The notes: a model not told the origin generated them from the letters alone. A stretch of DNA of 11,389 nt from Candidatus Dadabacteria bacterium RIFCSPHIGHO2_12_FULL_53_21 (GCA_001775255.1 MFCJ01000011.1:1-11389), one strand, 5' to 3'. Counted from the stretch's first letter, positions 1-6,910 are shown. Program-made: numbers and translations.

Positions 1-842
1 TCAAGGTAAAAGAACCCCTCCCGGTCGAATACCCGTTAATAAAAAAAAATCACACTATTTTCTGCTACCTCCACTTGGCGGCCGACAATAAACTCGTTCA
101 GGCCCTCAAGAAGAGCGGATGCCGCGCGATAGCCTTCGAGACCGTAGAGCTCCCCGACGGCTCACTCCCTCTTCTCGCCCCCATGAGCAAAATCGCCGGC
201 CGGCTGTCGGTCCAGGTAGGCGTCCATTTCCTCCAGAAGTCGAAGGGAGGGAAGGGGGTATTGCTGAGCGGCGCAGCAGGGGTGAGGAACGGCAGGGTAA
301 CCGTAATAGGCGGCGGGACTGTGGGGCTTAACGCCGTGCTCTCGGCCCTCGGTTTGGGCGCGGAGGTGACGGTCATAGATAACAAACACCGGAAGCTCGA
401 ATTCTACTATGAGCATTTCGAAGGCAGGGTCAGAACGCTCCCCTCATACCCGGAGGTGATCTCGGAAGAGCTCGGGAGATCCGACCTCGTCGTGGGCGCG
501 GTGCTGGTGACAGGAGCCAGGGCCCCGAGAGTGATAACGAAAGAGATGATAGCCTGTATGGAGCAGGGGAGTGTATTCGTGGACGTGGCCATAGACCAGG
601 GCGGGTGCTCGGAGACCAGTATCCCGACCACGCACGACTCCCCGGTATACAAGACACTCGGGGTGACGCACTACTGCGTTACGAACATGCCCTCACTCGT
701 CTCGGGTACTTCGACCTATTCCCTTTCCAATACGATACTCCCTTATGTGGCGGCGCTCGCCGAAGGCGGGATCGAGAAAAATGATGCGCTTTCAAAGGGA
801 ATAAACGTGGATAACGGCGAGCTCAGGATTAACTTCGACTAG
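1..842 (+). CDS. ald: Alanine dehydrogenase, 5'-truncated by window edge
   Basis: NAD-dependent enzyme interconverting L-alanine with pyruvate and ammonia in the cytoplasm. The frame is open from the left edge. The first visible residues read KVKEP, and that second Lys corresponds to the substrate-binding Lys75 of the Mycobacterium tuberculosis enzyme. The His of FCYLHLAAD at 72-74 matches catalytic His96. Further on are the family blocks LPLLAPMSKIAGRL, the Rossmann loop VIGGGTVG, DLVVGAVLVTGARAP, VDVAIDQGGC and NMPSLVSGTSTYSL. A TTG at 75 could be mistaken for a start, but it lies inside the conserved LHLAAD block, so it is internal. About 72 N-terminal residues lie outside the window. The C-terminus is complete, ending GELRINFD. 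No clear terminator hairpin follows the stop. Identity is very secure from motif order; the start is not visible. Confidence 0.96.
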   Translation, partial: KVKEPLPVEYPLIKKNHTIFCYLHLAADNKLVQALKKSGCRAIAFETVELPDGSLPLLAPMSKIAGRLSVQVGVHFLQKSKGGKGVLLSGAAGVRNGRVTVIGGGTVGLNAVLSALGLGAEVTVIDNKHRKLEFYYEHFEGRVRTLPSYPEVISEELGRSDLVVGAVLVTGARAPRVITKEMIACMEQGSVFVDVAIDQGGCSETSIPTTHDSPVYKTLGVTHYCVTNMPSLVSGTSTYSLSNTILPYVAALAEGGIEKNDALSKGINVDNGELRINFD

Positions 843-925
843 AATTTCGCGTTGAACCGAGGGCTGGATAGATACTGTTTCATTCAAGATAAATTGTGTG
901 AAATTATGGATAATTACAAGAATGT

Positions 926-961
926 TGACAATTTGTGTCATATTGCGACAAATATTAGTCG
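926..961 (+). promoter_or_regulatory. Two phased dyads, candidate enhancer sites upstream of the protease gene
   Basis: Two imperfect inverted repeats lie side by side: GACA-n5-TGTC (927-939, within TGACA/TGTCA 926-940) and CGAC-n8-GTCG (946-961). Their centres are about 20-21 bp apart, two helical turns, so both would face the same side of the DNA. They also overlap a broader dyad, ATTTGT...ACAAAT (931-953). They sit about 105-130 bp upstream of the start predicted from the sigma54-type element at 1034-1049, the usual distance for enhancer-binding-protein sites. A TTGACA at 925-930 has no good -10 partner at 17 bp. Assignment as an activator site is inference. Confidence 0.4.
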
Positions 962-1033
962 ATTAAGTTTTGCTGCCGCCTGTTCGTAAGACTTAAATAT
1001 CTTTGTTTGTTGATTATTTGGATTACTTGGAGG

Positions 1034-1049
1034 TGGCATAAACATTGCA
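1034..1049 (+). promoter_or_regulatory. Sigma54-type (-24/-12) promoter for the S8 protease gene
   Basis: The sequence TGGCA-n6-TTGCA matches the RpoN consensus TGGCACG-n4-TTGCA with exactly the required 10 bp between GG and GC. It predicts transcription start near 1060, giving a leader of about 54 nt that ends in the GGAGG ribosome site at 1100-1104. No convincing sigma70 -35/-10 pair competes in this gap. Such promoters need an ATP-dependent activator, whose gene is not in this window. Confidence 0.6.
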
Positions 1050-1113
1050 ACTTTATATTACGGGGTTATTCTCAGCATCTCACCGGTAATTGATTAATTG
1101 GAGGAAAATTAAT

Positions 1114-2793
1114 ATGACTAAATATGGGAAGCTTCCGGCAAGGTTCCTTATCGCCTTTTTTCTTTTTTTTGTTACGTCTTCCATCGAATATCTTTCCTAT
1201 GCGGAAGAAGAATATGTTACGGATGAGCTGATTGTAAAAATGAAGGGCGATACGAACCAATCGGCTGCCGTATCGCAGATTCAATCGAGGGGCGCCGTCG
1301 TAAGGGAGTCCTTCTCCGATCTGGGAATAATGGTGGTTCAGGTAGCGCCCGGGGATACGATCGAGAGCATGCAGAGGTCTCTCGAAGCCGATCCCGACGT
1401 CGAATACGTCGAAAAGAATTACATAGTTTATGCGGACCTGAACCCTAACGATCCGAGGTACGGTCAGCAGTCTTATTTAAGCGTAATTGACGCCCCTCTG
1501 GCATGGAACTCCGAAACGGGTGACTCGAACGTTGTAATCGCGGTTCTGGATACCGGAGTAGAAGTGGTCCACGAGGACATCTCCGGTAAATCGCTTCAGG
1601 GTTGCAGCGTTATAGGGAGCTTTACCGAAAACAGCTGCGGGACAAATGTAGACGATAATCACGGGCACGGGACCGGGGTTGCAGGCACAGCAGCAGCTAA
1701 AACTAACAACGGGTTGGGTGTTGCCGGCTTATGCTGGAATTGTCCGATCCTTCCCGTCAAGGTGTTGAGCGACAGCGGATCGGGATCGCTTTCGGACACG
1801 ATTGAGGGGATTAATTTCGCCCGTAATTACGCCTTGAATAATCCATCTAAGAGAGTCGTGATAAATATGAGCCTTGGCAGGGACTGCCAGTCCTCAGGGG
1901 TTACTCAGTCCGAGCAGGACGCTATTAATGCGGCGTGGAACGCGGGCGTTCTGGTCGTTGCATCCGCCGGGAATTCAGCAAACAGCAATCTTCAGTGTCC
2001 GGCCGCCGCGGATCATGTGATAGCCGTATCGGCGACCACCAGCAGCGATACGCTCGCGAGCTTTTCGAGTTACGGGAGTTTTGTCGATATAGCTGCCCCG
2101 GGCGTAAGTATCGTCAATGCGGTCGGGACGTCTAACGTCGCCGGAAGTTTTTACGCCTCCTGGTCCGGGACGTCATTCTCCGCTCCCATAGTCAGCGGCG
2201 TTGCGGGGCTTGTATGGTCGGCCGATACATCCCTCACAAACACGGAAGTGGATCAGATATTGAGGGATACGGCTGAGAATATCGGTTCTTCTCTGTACTT
2301 CGGGGAAGGGAGAGTGAATGCCGGTTTTGCGGTGGACCTGGCCTCCTCGGGTAATCCTGCTCCTCCGTCGCCCTCTCCGACGCCCCCTCCGCCGCCCACG
2401 CCGACACCGCCTCCGGTGGCGAGCGGTACTCTGACCGGATTTAACCCCGGAACGGCGGGGGTCAAGAATTCATTGACCGTGACCGGCGCTCCTAAAGGCG
2501 CAGTTGTGAGATTCTACTATTCGAGAACTCCGGGTACGTCTTCCATTACCAGCGGGGTGTGCAAAGGGAAAGCGCTAAGTTTAAGAAGCCCGATATCGCT
2601 TGGATCGGCTGTCGCGGATTCGACCGGGAAAGCCACCATAAATCCCACACTGTCGAGTACCCTGGGCGGAAGGAGCATATACATTCAGTCGAGGGTAGAG
2701 GCCTCGTCTTCATGTAAGATTACAAACCGGGTCGCTCAGTCGATCAAGAGGAAGTCGGGATCATCTTCCGGTCGACCGATCTTTTTCTGGTAG
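1114..2793 (+). CDS. Secreted subtilisin-like serine protease (S8 family) with C-terminal beta domain
   Basis: Predicted exported endopeptidase of 559 aa. An earlier in-frame TTG exists at 1090, but ATG 1114 has GGAGG nine bases upstream and gives a clean signal peptide: Lys/Arg at 3-10, hydrophobic core 11-20, likely cleavage after SYA at about residue 30. Residues about 34-106 resemble the I9 inhibitor/chaperone propeptide (DELIVKMKG ... VEYVEKNYIVYA). The catalytic triad is Asp146 (AVLDTGVE), His185 (HGHGTGVAG) and Ser354 (SGTSFSAP), with oxyanion Asn287 (SAGNSAN). Six Cys in the catalytic domain (including CWNC) suggest disulfides outside the cytoplasm. A Pro/Ser/Thr-rich linker (about 415-436) leads to a C-terminal domain of about 120 aa (TLTGFNPGTAG to the end) that looks like a beta-sandwich with two Cys; its role is unknown. 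No sorting signal is evident at the C-terminus. The gene stands alone behind a sigma54-like promoter. Confidence 0.93.
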   Translation: MTKYGKLPARFLIAFFLFFVTSSIEYLSYAEEEYVTDELIVKMKGDTNQSAAVSQIQSRGAVVRESFSDLGIMVVQVAPGDTIESMQRSLEADPDVEYVEKNYIVYADLNPNDPRYGQQSYLSVIDAPLAWNSETGDSNVVIAVLDTGVEVVHEDISGKSLQGCSVIGSFTENSCGTNVDDNHGHGTGVAGTAAAKTNNGLGVAGLCWNCPILPVKVLSDSGSGSLSDTIEGINFARNYALNNPSKRVVINMSLGRDCQSSGVTQSEQDAINAAWNAGVLVVASAGNSANSNLQCPAAADHVIAVSATTSSDTLASFSSYGSFVDIAAPGVSIVNAVGTSNVAGSFYASWSGTSFSAPIVSGVAGLVWSADTSLTNTEVDQILRDTAENIGSSLYFGEGRVNAGFAVDLASSGNPAPPSPSPTPPPPPTPTPPPVASGTLTGFNPGTAGVKNSLTVTGAPKGAVVRFYYSRTPGTSSITSGVCKGKALSLRSPISLGSAVADSTGKATINPTLSSTLGGRSIYIQSRVEASSSCKITNRVAQSIKRKSGSSSGRPIFFW

Positions 2794-2988
2794 TCCTGAA
2801 TTTTTAGTTTTGTATGCCGCTATGGCCGTAATTTGATCTGAGTCCGGGGTCCGGTACAATACCACGGTCGTCCGGAGCGGCAAGGGGTATCTTATCCGGC
2901 AAAACTATCGGCAGGTTGAATTTTTTCGAAAATTAATTATCCAGTCCCGGCTACCGCAAAATTTCTGGTTAAATTTAATAATCTGATA

Positions 2989-3029
2989 GCCATAAATATG
3001 GCCCGGCGGCTAAATGTCTGACATTTGCC
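2989..3029 (+). promoter_or_regulatory. Two adjacent inverted repeats upstream of the bamD promoter
   Basis: GCCATA-AA-TATGGC (2989-3002) is followed six bases later by a longer dyad: GGC (3008-3010), a bulged T, AAATGTC (3012-3018), a central T, GACATTT (3020-3026) and GCC (3027-3029). The inner 7-bp arms match perfectly. The second dyad ends about 15 bp before the -35 box at 3045, about 50-75 bp upstream of the predicted transcription start, a typical activator position. It could instead be a hairpin in the 3' end of the protease transcript. There is no U-run after it, so it is not an intrinsic terminator. Confidence 0.4.
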
Positions 3030-3044
3030 AATTTCCGTCGGAAC

Positions 3045-3074
3045 TTGACACGGATATGTTTATCTAAATACTAT
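3045..3074 (+). promoter_or_regulatory. Sigma70-type promoter for bamD, near-leaderless start
   Basis: TTGACA (3045-3050, perfect -35), an 18-bp spacer and TACTAT (3069-3074, 4 of 6). The predicted start is about 3081, only 2 nt before the ATG at 3083. No Shine-Dalgarno sequence lies upstream of that ATG, consistent with an almost leaderless mRNA. Confidence 0.6.
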
Positions 3075-3082
3075 AAGACTTC

Positions 3083-3925
3083 ATGACAAAAATTCTCGCG
3101 GTTCTAATTCTCACTGTTTCTCTGCTCTTCGTAATAAATTGCGGCTCGAAAAAAGTTCCGAAGGACCTCACCGACGAGCAGCTCTATGACGCCGCGATGA
3201 AGGAACTCACGTCCGATAAAGGCGGTTTCCCGTGGATTTTCAGGGGCAGGGATTATGATATGATCTTCACCTACCTGAAAGAGATACAGCTGAGATATAC
3301 GTACAGCCCGTATGCGGCGCTCGCCGAGCTCAGGACAGGTGACGCGTACTTTGAAAAAGAAGAGTATGAACAGGCGGCGATCGAGTACGAGGAGTTCCTG
3401 AAGCGGCATCCCGGCCATGCGGAAGCCCCCTATGCCACATACAGGCTCGCCCTGTCCTATTATAAGGAGATCAAGAGCCCGGACAGAGACCCCCTCAATA
3501 CCAGGCTCGCCCTTCAATGGTTTAATACCTTTATTGAAAAATACCCGGATTCCCCGCTCGTGCCCGACGCACGCGAAAGGGCCTTGAGATGCCGGGACAG
3601 ACTCGCCCGCAGAGAGATATATATAGGTAATTTTTATTCACGACGTGATAATTACAAAGCCGCGGCAGACAGGTATAAGATCGTGGTGGACGATTATAAC
3701 GAGACTCAGAGATACCAGGAAGCTCTCTATCTCCTCGGCAAGGCGTACGCAAAATCAGACCAGTATGATCTTGCGAGGCAGACCCTCAACCGCCTCGTTC
3801 AGGAATTCCCCAATGAAAAGTATTCCGGCAAGGCCACCTCGCTCTTGAACGATATACAGGGCAAGACCGCGCCTCCCCCGCAGGAAGAAAAGAAGGAAGA
3901 GCCCGCGGAACCGCAGCAAGGATGA
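3083..3925 (+). CDS. bamD: Outer membrane protein assembly lipoprotein BamD
   Basis: Periplasm-facing lipoprotein of the BAM complex, which inserts beta-barrel proteins into the outer membrane. It has 280 aa. The N-terminus is a lipoprotein signal peptide (hydrophobic residues 4-18) ending VINC, with Cys20 as the lipidated residue. Asn at -1 of the lipobox is atypical (usually Gly, Ala or Ser). TPR repeats run from about residue 75 to 255 (GDAYFEKEEYEQAAIEYEEF; YATYRLALSYYKEI; LYLLGKAYAKSDQYDLARQ). The BamD signature is present: SPDRDPLNTRLALQWF, then IEKYPDSPLVPDAR and the block RDRLARREIYIGNFY. The last 20 residues are a Pro/Glu/Lys-rich tail. Start is by the only ATG next to the predicted promoter; no ribosome site is visible. 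The TGA overlaps the next gene's ATG (ATGA), which implies coupled translation of a second lipoprotein. Confidence 0.93.
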   Translation: MTKILAVLILTVSLLFVINCGSKKVPKDLTDEQLYDAAMKELTSDKGGFPWIFRGRDYDMIFTYLKEIQLRYTYSPYAALAELRTGDAYFEKEEYEQAAIEYEEFLKRHPGHAEAPYATYRLALSYYKEIKSPDRDPLNTRLALQWFNTFIEKYPDSPLVPDARERALRCRDRLARREIYIGNFYSRRDNYKAAADRYKIVVDDYNETQRYQEALYLLGKAYAKSDQYDLARQTLNRLVQEFPNEKYSGKATSLLNDIQGKTAPPPQEEKKEEPAEPQQG

Positions 3926-4380
3926 GAATTCTCCACTGTGTCTTTCTTGTTTTAATGTTCTTTGCCGTCTCTTGCGGCAGCGATCAGGACAAGGCGATCG
4001 AAGAAGTCATGTCCCTGAGGACGCAGGCTTTCGAGACGAAGGACGTGGATCTCTACATGACGCTGATCGCGCCCGGTTACAAGCAGGAGAAGAAAGGCAA
4101 AATCATCGGACCCGGGGAGATTAAAAAGAATTTCGAGGTAAACGTAAAGCTCTTCGAAACTCTGCATATCACTCATACCGACAGGACCGTCTATCAGGAC
4201 GGCGACAGGGCCGAGGTCTTTCAGAAAACACTCGTCGACGTCCAGGACGACGAAGGCAAAAGCAGGCTGAAGCTCAAGGAAAAGATATTGCTGGCTAAGG
4301 AAAACGGTAAATGGGTGATAGTCAGGGAGTCAGACGAGGATTTATTTTACGGGTACGTTTTTGGACGCAATAAAGATTAG
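3922..4380 (+). CDS. NTF2-like/DUF4440-type lipoprotein coupled to bamD
   Basis: Small lipoprotein of 152 aa. The signal peptide (residues 1-17, hydrophobic 7-16) ends AVSC with lipidated Cys18. Residues about 22-148 have the layout of an NTF2-like (SnoaL/DUF4440) cone fold: a helix EEVMSLRTQAFETKDVDLYMTLIAPGY, then GPGEIKKNFE, then strands with RAEVFQKTLVDV and a closing KENGKWVIVRE. Such domains often bind small ligands or act in envelope proteins; no catalytic residues stand out. The ATG overlaps the bamD stop by ATGA, so the two are surely co-translated and this protein probably works in the envelope near BamD. The coding end is 9 bp from the convergent DksA-like gene. The fold call is moderate; the lipoprotein call is good. 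Confidence 0.85.
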   Translation: MRILHCVFLVLMFFAVSCGSDQDKAIEEVMSLRTQAFETKDVDLYMTLIAPGYKQEKKGKIIGPGEIKKNFEVNVKLFETLHITHTDRTVYQDGDRAEVFQKTLVDVQDDEGKSRLKLKEKILLAKENGKWVIVRESDEDLFYGYVFGRNKD

Positions 4381-4389
4381 TCGTACTGC

Positions 4390-4752
4390 TTACATGCCGA
4401 ATTGCCTTTCCACCTCTTCCTGTTCTTCTTTACAGCTGATGCAGAGGGTGGTCTCCGGCCTTACCTCGAGCCTGACTTCTCCGATTTCCTCCCCGCATAT
4501 CTCGCACACGCCGTAGGTCCCGTCTTCCATTTTCTGAATCGCTTTCTGTATCTTTTGTATAAGCTTCCTTTCCCTGTCCCGTTTGCGGAGCTCTATCGTG
4601 CTGTTGGATTCGGATAGCGCCCTGTCGAGCGGATCCGGAAACGTCCCGTCGCCTTCGCTCATGCGCGTAACGGTATCATCGGCGATACCCAGCAGGCCGG
4701 CCATCTTCTTTATAAGAATTTCCCTGAAGTGCTTGAGCCTTTGCTTATCCAT
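4390..4752 (-). CDS. DksA/TraR-family zinc-finger transcription regulator, first copy
   Basis: Predicted RNA-polymerase secondary-channel protein of 120 aa, related to DksA, which adjusts transcription with ppGpp. Residues 1-75 form a charged coiled coil whose tip carries DPLDRA (Asp40, Asp43, Ala45), matching the DxxDxA tip needed by E. coli DksA. A C4 zinc finger follows: Cys83, Cys86 (CEICG) and Cys104, Cys107 (CISC), with RLEVRPETTLC between. It is shorter than E. coli DksA (151 aa), lacking part of the N-terminal segment. The ATG lies exactly where the upstream promoter predicts transcription start, and no Shine-Dalgarno sequence exists, so the mRNA is probably leaderless. It converges with the bamD pair and diverges from prmA. 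A second DksA-like gene lies at 6911-7309. I leave the symbol empty because the true dksA of this genome cannot be decided here. Confidence 0.9.
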   Translation of the reverse strand: MDKQRLKHFREILIKKMAGLLGIADDTVTRMSEGDGTFPDPLDRALSESNSTIELRKRDRERKLIQKIQKAIQKMEDGTYGVCEICGEEIGEVRLEVRPETTLCISCKEEQEEVERQFGM

Positions 4753-4758
4753 GAAAAA

Positions 4759-4787
4759 ATTATATCACTTATGGCAAATACTGTAAA
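4759..4787 (-). promoter_or_regulatory. Strong sigma70-type promoter giving a leaderless DksA-like mRNA
   Basis: Read on the minus strand: TTTACA (4787-4782, 5 of 6), a 17-bp spacer, then TATAAT (4764-4759, perfect). Counting seven bases on from the -10 box puts the start at 4752, which is the A of the ATG. The short stretch between box and ATG is TTTTTC, with no ribosome site. Confidence 0.72.
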
Positions 4788-4888
4788 ACGCGGCCGATGC
4801 CTGTGTTCGGCCATCGATCAAACGCGTTCGCATATTGAGTACCCCGGGAGGGAGCTGAATCTTACTAATTATGCAGTTGGGATTTCTC

Positions 4889-4897
4889 TGTTATTAT
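4889..4897 (+). promoter_or_regulatory. Extended -10 promoter element for prmA
   Basis: TG (4889-4890), one base, then TATTAT (4892-4897, 5 of 6), overlapping an alternative TATAAT at 4895-4900. The matching -35 region is weak, as often with extended -10 promoters. Either hexamer puts the start at about 4904-4907, downstream of the ATG at 4899, and so favours the TTG at 4932 as the prmA start codon. It diverges from the DksA-like promoter about 100 bp away. Confidence 0.4.
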
Positions 4898-4931
4898 AAT
4901 GGACTATACGGAAAGACCTCACGGGGGATTA

Positions 4932-5804
4932 TTGTACAAATTATCTAAAATCAGGTTCAGGACGTCGGAAAACTCGGTTGCGCTCTTCTCCGACTTCCTT
5001 CTCGGGCTCGGCTCTCTCGGAGTTTCAGAAGACGTGAAGGAGGACGGAGTCTATGAGATCTCTTCATACTTTCCTATGGAGACCGATTTGTCGTCTGTAA
5101 TGAGAAGCCTCGGAGACTATGCGGAGTTTGTCGAGGACAGCGTTACCGGGGCAAAATTAGTTACTTTAGGGGTGGAGCATATAGACCGCTCCAGCTGGGA
5201 GGTCTGGAAGACGGTTCTGACCAAGGTAAGAGCCGGCGAAAAGGTCGTGATCGTGCCGCCGTGGGAGAAACACACGCCCGAAGGCGATGAGGTGGTAATC
5301 GAAATAAATCCTTCGCTTGCATTCGGGACGGGACACCACGAGACGACAAGACTTTGCATCGCTTTCATCGAGGATATTGTCAAGGCCGGGAATGTGAAGA
5401 GTATGCTCGACGTCGGATGCGGGAGCGCGATACTCTCCATCTCCGCTTATAAGCTCGGCGTAGAGAATGTGACGGGCTTCGATACCGATCCTATTGCTAT
5501 CTCGGAATCGAGAAAGAACGCGGAGAGGAATTCGGTGCTCGACAAGATAAAGTTCTTTTGCGGATTTATTCAAAGCGTCCGCGGCGTTTATGACATTATC
5601 GTCGCTAACGTCTATCTGGAGCCTATATATCACATGAGAGGGGAATTTAAGTCCAGGCTTGCTCCGGGGGGTACACTTATTATTTCAGGTATCCCATGCA
5701 GAAGAAGGGACGAGGCTTTAAGATGCCTCGTGGACGCCGGATTCAGGCTCCACAAAGAAATGATAGAAGGCGAGTGGGTTGCATTCGGGTTCAGGCTCGA
5801 TTGA
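4932..5804 (+). CDS. prmA: Ribosomal protein L11 methyltransferase
   Basis: SAM-dependent enzyme that methylates ribosomal protein L11 in the cytoplasm. From TTG 4932 it has 290 aa, close to family length. An N-terminal L11-recognition domain (YKLSKIRFRTSENSVALFS...) occupies about residues 1-90. The Rossmann methyltransferase follows: the PrmA block NPSLAFGTGHHETT at about 137-150, SAM motif I LDVGCGSAILS, acidic loop GFDTDPIAI, the VANVYLEP block (VANILA-P in typical PrmA) and a C-terminal ISGI. An ATG at 4899 would add 11 residues, but it overlaps the probable -10 box. The TTG has a GGGGGA purine run just upstream (4923-4928), with short spacing, and places the family's first beta strand at the N-terminus. 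The start is therefore moderate, the function strong. mtnA follows 63 bp later, probably in the same transcript. Confidence 0.88.
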   Translation: MYKLSKIRFRTSENSVALFSDFLLGLGSLGVSEDVKEDGVYEISSYFPMETDLSSVMRSLGDYAEFVEDSVTGAKLVTLGVEHIDRSSWEVWKTVLTKVRAGEKVVIVPPWEKHTPEGDEVVIEINPSLAFGTGHHETTRLCIAFIEDIVKAGNVKSMLDVGCGSAILSISAYKLGVENVTGFDTDPIAISESRKNAERNSVLDKIKFFCGFIQSVRGVYDIIVANVYLEPIYHMRGEFKSRLAPGGTLIISGIPCRRRDEALRCLVDAGFRLHKEMIEGEWVAFGFRLD

Positions 5805-5867
5805 TGACAAGGCATGCTCCGGTATTCTTCCAGGCGAATCCATGATAAAACTTGATAGGTGGTATAC

Positions 5868-6902
5868 ATGCCTTCTTTTAATACGATAGAGTGGAAAGAG
5901 AACACAGTGGTGATGATAGACCAGACCAGGCTGCCCGGAGAGGAGTCGTACGTCGAATGCAAGACATACGAAGACGTGGCAGATGCGATAAAACGCATGG
6001 TCATCAGGGGCGCCCCCGCTATAGGTGTTGCGGCAGGCATGGGTATCGCGCTCGGAGCGATTAGCCTGCGGACGACTAAGAGAGATGAATTCACAGCCGA
6101 AGTCAAAAGGATCGCGGGAGTGATACTGGGGACGAGACCCACGGCGGTTAACCTTGCCTGGGCTGTAAAGAGGATGCTCGGGATTCTCGACGCGGCTGAA
6201 GGGGATGTGGAGCAGCTAAAGTCGAGACTCGTCGGGGAAGCCCGGTACATACTTGAAGAAGACATAGATACCTGCAAAAGGATCGGTCAAACCGGAGCCG
6301 GGCTCATTAGAGACAACTCCATAGTCCTGACTCACTGTAATGCCGGCGCCTTGGCGACCGGGGGCTACGGGACCGCTCTGGGTGTTATAAGGGCGGCTGT
6401 AGAGGGGGGTAAGAAGATAGAGGTCATTGCCACCGAGACAAGGCCTTTCCTTCAGGGCGCCCGGCTCACCGCATGGGAGCTCGACAGGGACGGTATCCCC
6501 GTTTCTCTTATCACCGATAATATGGTGGGACATATTATGAGTAAAGGAATGGTGGACGCTGTCGTAGTGGGGGCCGACAGGATTGCCAGGAACGGGGACG
6601 TCGCGAACAAGATAGGGACTTACACCATATCGGTTCTCGCAAAATCCCATAATATCCCATTTTACGTGGCGGCCCCGATGTCGACTATAGACTTCGATTG
6701 CCCCGGGGGGGATTCCATTCCAATAGAGGAAAGGAGTCCCGGTGAAGTCACTCATATCTCCGGCATCAGGATAGCGCCCGAGGTTAATGTCTATAACCCG
6801 GCCTTCGATATAACACCTAACGAGAATATTAGCGCGATAATAACCGAAAAGGGTATAGTGGTAAAACCTTTCGCTGTAAATCTCCTAAAGTTGCGTGAAT
6901 AG
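5868..6902 (+). CDS. mtnA: S-methyl-5-thioribose-1-phosphate isomerase
   Basis: Methionine salvage enzyme converting methylthioribose-1-phosphate to methylthioribulose-1-phosphate in the cytoplasm; member of the eIF2B-like fold. It has 344 aa. Hallmark blocks in order: IRGAPAIGVAAGMG (47-60), TRPTAVNLAWAV (89-100), LTHCNAGALATGGYGTALG (catalytic Cys157), ATETRPFLQGARLTAWEL, ITDNMVGHIM, VVVGADRIARNGDVANKIGT (catalytic Asp237) and a C-terminal IPIEERSPGEVTH. The catalytic Cys/Asp pair corresponds to Cys160/Asp240 of the Bacillus enzyme. ATG 5868 is chosen because AGGTGG (5857-5862) sits five bases before it; an in-frame GTG at 5859 lies inside that ribosome site. No other salvage gene (mtnK, mtnB, mtnD) is in the window. 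It converges with the second DksA-like gene, 8 bp apart. Confidence 0.95.
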   Translation: MPSFNTIEWKENTVVMIDQTRLPGEESYVECKTYEDVADAIKRMVIRGAPAIGVAAGMGIALGAISLRTTKRDEFTAEVKRIAGVILGTRPTAVNLAWAVKRMLGILDAAEGDVEQLKSRLVGEARYILEEDIDTCKRIGQTGAGLIRDNSIVLTHCNAGALATGGYGTALGVIRAAVEGGKKIEVIATETRPFLQGARLTAWELDRDGIPVSLITDNMVGHIMSKGMVDAVVVGADRIARNGDVANKIGTYTISVLAKSHNIPFYVAAPMSTIDFDCPGGDSIPIEERSPGEVTHISGIRIAPEVNVYNPAFDITPNENISAIITEKGIVVKPFAVNLLKLRE

Positions 6903-6910
6903 CCATATTA

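Noticed and set aside
75..77. TTG 75 as start of the left-edge gene
   Set aside because: It lies within the conserved alanine dehydrogenase block LHLAAD, and the frame is open with matching family sequence back to the edge.
119..671. Overlapping frames on both strands across ald
   Set aside because: They shadow a strongly conserved coding frame; their products show no family features and are Arg/Pro-rich as expected of out-of-frame translation.
925..957. Sigma70 promoter starting with TTGACA at 925-930
   Set aside because: At 17-18 bp the -10 would be ACAAAT or CAAATA, a poor match, and the TTGACA is part of a dyad; the sigma54-type element nearer the gene is a better explanation.
1090..1092. 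TTG 1090 as start of the protease
   Set aside because: It lies before the GGAGG ribosome site (1100-1104), which serves ATG 1114; starting at TTG would add eight residues in front of a normal signal peptide.
2919..2934. AATTTT-TTCG-AAAATT hairpin after the protease gene, as a terminator
   Set aside because: The stem is only A/U pairs and no U-run follows; stability would be too low.
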